Source of the DNA: Purshia tridentata
Lineage: Eukaryota > Streptophyta > Magnoliopsida > Rosales > Rosaceae
DNA: 30,300 nt
Direction of reading: 5' to 3'
Assembly (NCBI GenBank): GCA_003254885.1
Contig: QANT01004663.1
Location: forward strand, 1 to 30,300
The notes beneath the pieces are model-generated. The model was given only the letters and a program-made list of their open reading frames with translations, was not told the origin of the DNA and did not search any database. Position 1 is the first letter of the stretch, and each line of letters starts with the position of its first letter. Below, piece after piece: positions 29,641-30,300 of this stretch. A program made the position numbers and the translations under genes.

Positions 29641-30300
29641 AGTATCAAGTATGTAATGTTTGTTTTATTTTTATTTTTAATTCTTGGCCCAAAACGACAA
29701 GCCACTTAAAAAAAAAGGCAAACTGCAATTTATTACCTCAAAAATAGGTCGGATTTCAAGTTGGTACCCCTAGTTTTTTTTTACTTTTCAGTACTCCATC
29801 TTTATTTTTTTTGCAAATAAGTACCTCCGTTAAATTTTCTATCAAGAACACTATTAAATGGTGACATGGCGCTGACACATTTGCCACATGTCAACCCAGA
29901 TGTAACTATGTGGACAAATAAATAGTAAAATATTATAAAAATAAAAATTAAATAAATTATTAAAAAAATTGAAATCCACAATTATATTTTTTTTATAAAA
30001 ACTAAAATAAATAAAATAAAATTTAAAAAGAAAACCCTTCCTTCCCTCCCACTTAGATTTGGCCAACCCCCAGCGCCAGCGCCAGCCCCAACCTCAACCC
30101 CAGCCCCAGGTCTAACAGAAAATATAAAATCAAAACAAAACTCATTGAATAAGCACCACATATTCGACATTTTTGTCTCTCAAATTGGGTTAAATTGTGA
30201 GGGGTTTTGGGATTTGATTGAGTTGAAAATAGAACTGGTTTTTTTAATTTTTTTTCTAGGTTTTTTTTGGTTTTGGCTGCATGCATGAAGGGTTTTTTTT
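29641..30300. other. AT-rich repeat-like DNA at the window edge
   Basis: Text such as GGCAAACTGCAATTTATTACC, GTTGGTACCCCTAG and GGTGACATGGCGCTGACACA resembles the arms of common plant MITEs, but no second arm or target duplication is visible before the window ends. A CCAGCGCCAGCGCCAGCCCC simple repeat lies at about 30069. No gene is supported. Confidence 0.35.

Noticed and set aside
30053..30286. 77-codon minus-strand ORF with a Leu/Gly/Ala-rich repeat
   Set aside because: It translates a CCAGCG simple repeat next to AT-rich DNA; no gene evidence.

Overview
The window reads as nuclear DNA of a flowering plant, most likely a eudicot. It is AT-rich, its genes have introns, and it is dominated by plant transposable elements: CACTA/En-Spm, a Tat-lineage Ty3/gypsy LTR retrotransposon, hAT, and Mutator-like or foldback MITEs. 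Its one host gene is a DHHC palmitoyltransferase with typical plant sequence motifs. I cannot name the species from sequence alone. Single N characters at 4721, 10451 and 12530 indicate a draft assembly, and at least the last one coincides with a suspicious duplication.

Layout. (a) 1-5113, minus strand: the right-hand part of a decayed CACTA element. From its terminus at 5113 (CACTACAACAA read on the minus strand) come subterminal repeats, a tnp2-type transposase pseudogene with DUF4218 and DUF4216 regions (about 4720 to 1509), and a second spliced gene of the Transposase_24 (Ptta/En/Spm) type (1258 to 115) that leaves the window. (b) 5114-6744 and 18665-20440: non-coding repetitive DNA, including a 436-bp tandem duplication, split by the retrotransposon. 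(c) 6745-18664: an 11.9-kb Ty3/gypsy element of Tat type with 777-783-bp LTRs and a 5-bp TATAT target duplication. Gag-pol runs on the minus strand in the order gag, protease, RT, RNase H, second RNase H, integrase. Downstream of integrase lie a 73-bp tandem-repeat array and a spliced antisense ORF (plus strand) with its own TATA box. Every coding region is broken by stops or frameshifts, and the RT catalytic YVDD has become YVDN. (d) 20450-20738: a Mutator-like MITE with a 9-bp target duplication. (e) 21269-26449, minus strand: a five-exon plant protein S-acyltransferase (PAT) gene. Intron 1 holds a SINE-like fragment and a 1.9-kb hAT-like element; intron 3 holds two abutting foldback elements. 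All splice sites fit, but exon 4 carries an in-frame TAG in the fourth membrane segment. (f) 26800-30300: intergenic repeats, including a 183-bp tandem duplication and a probable 1.8-kb solo LTR (27837-29635) with a GTTGA target duplication.

The only cellular gene is the PAT, a membrane enzyme expected to attach palmitate to protein cysteines; with the stop codon it would give about 242 of 443 residues. Everything else is mobile DNA or its remains. I found no clearly new biological system. The observations most worth checking are the PAT nonsense codon, the antisense ORF with its own promoter inside the Tat element, the two foldbacks in the transcribed intron, and the N-joined duplication that looks like an assembly error.
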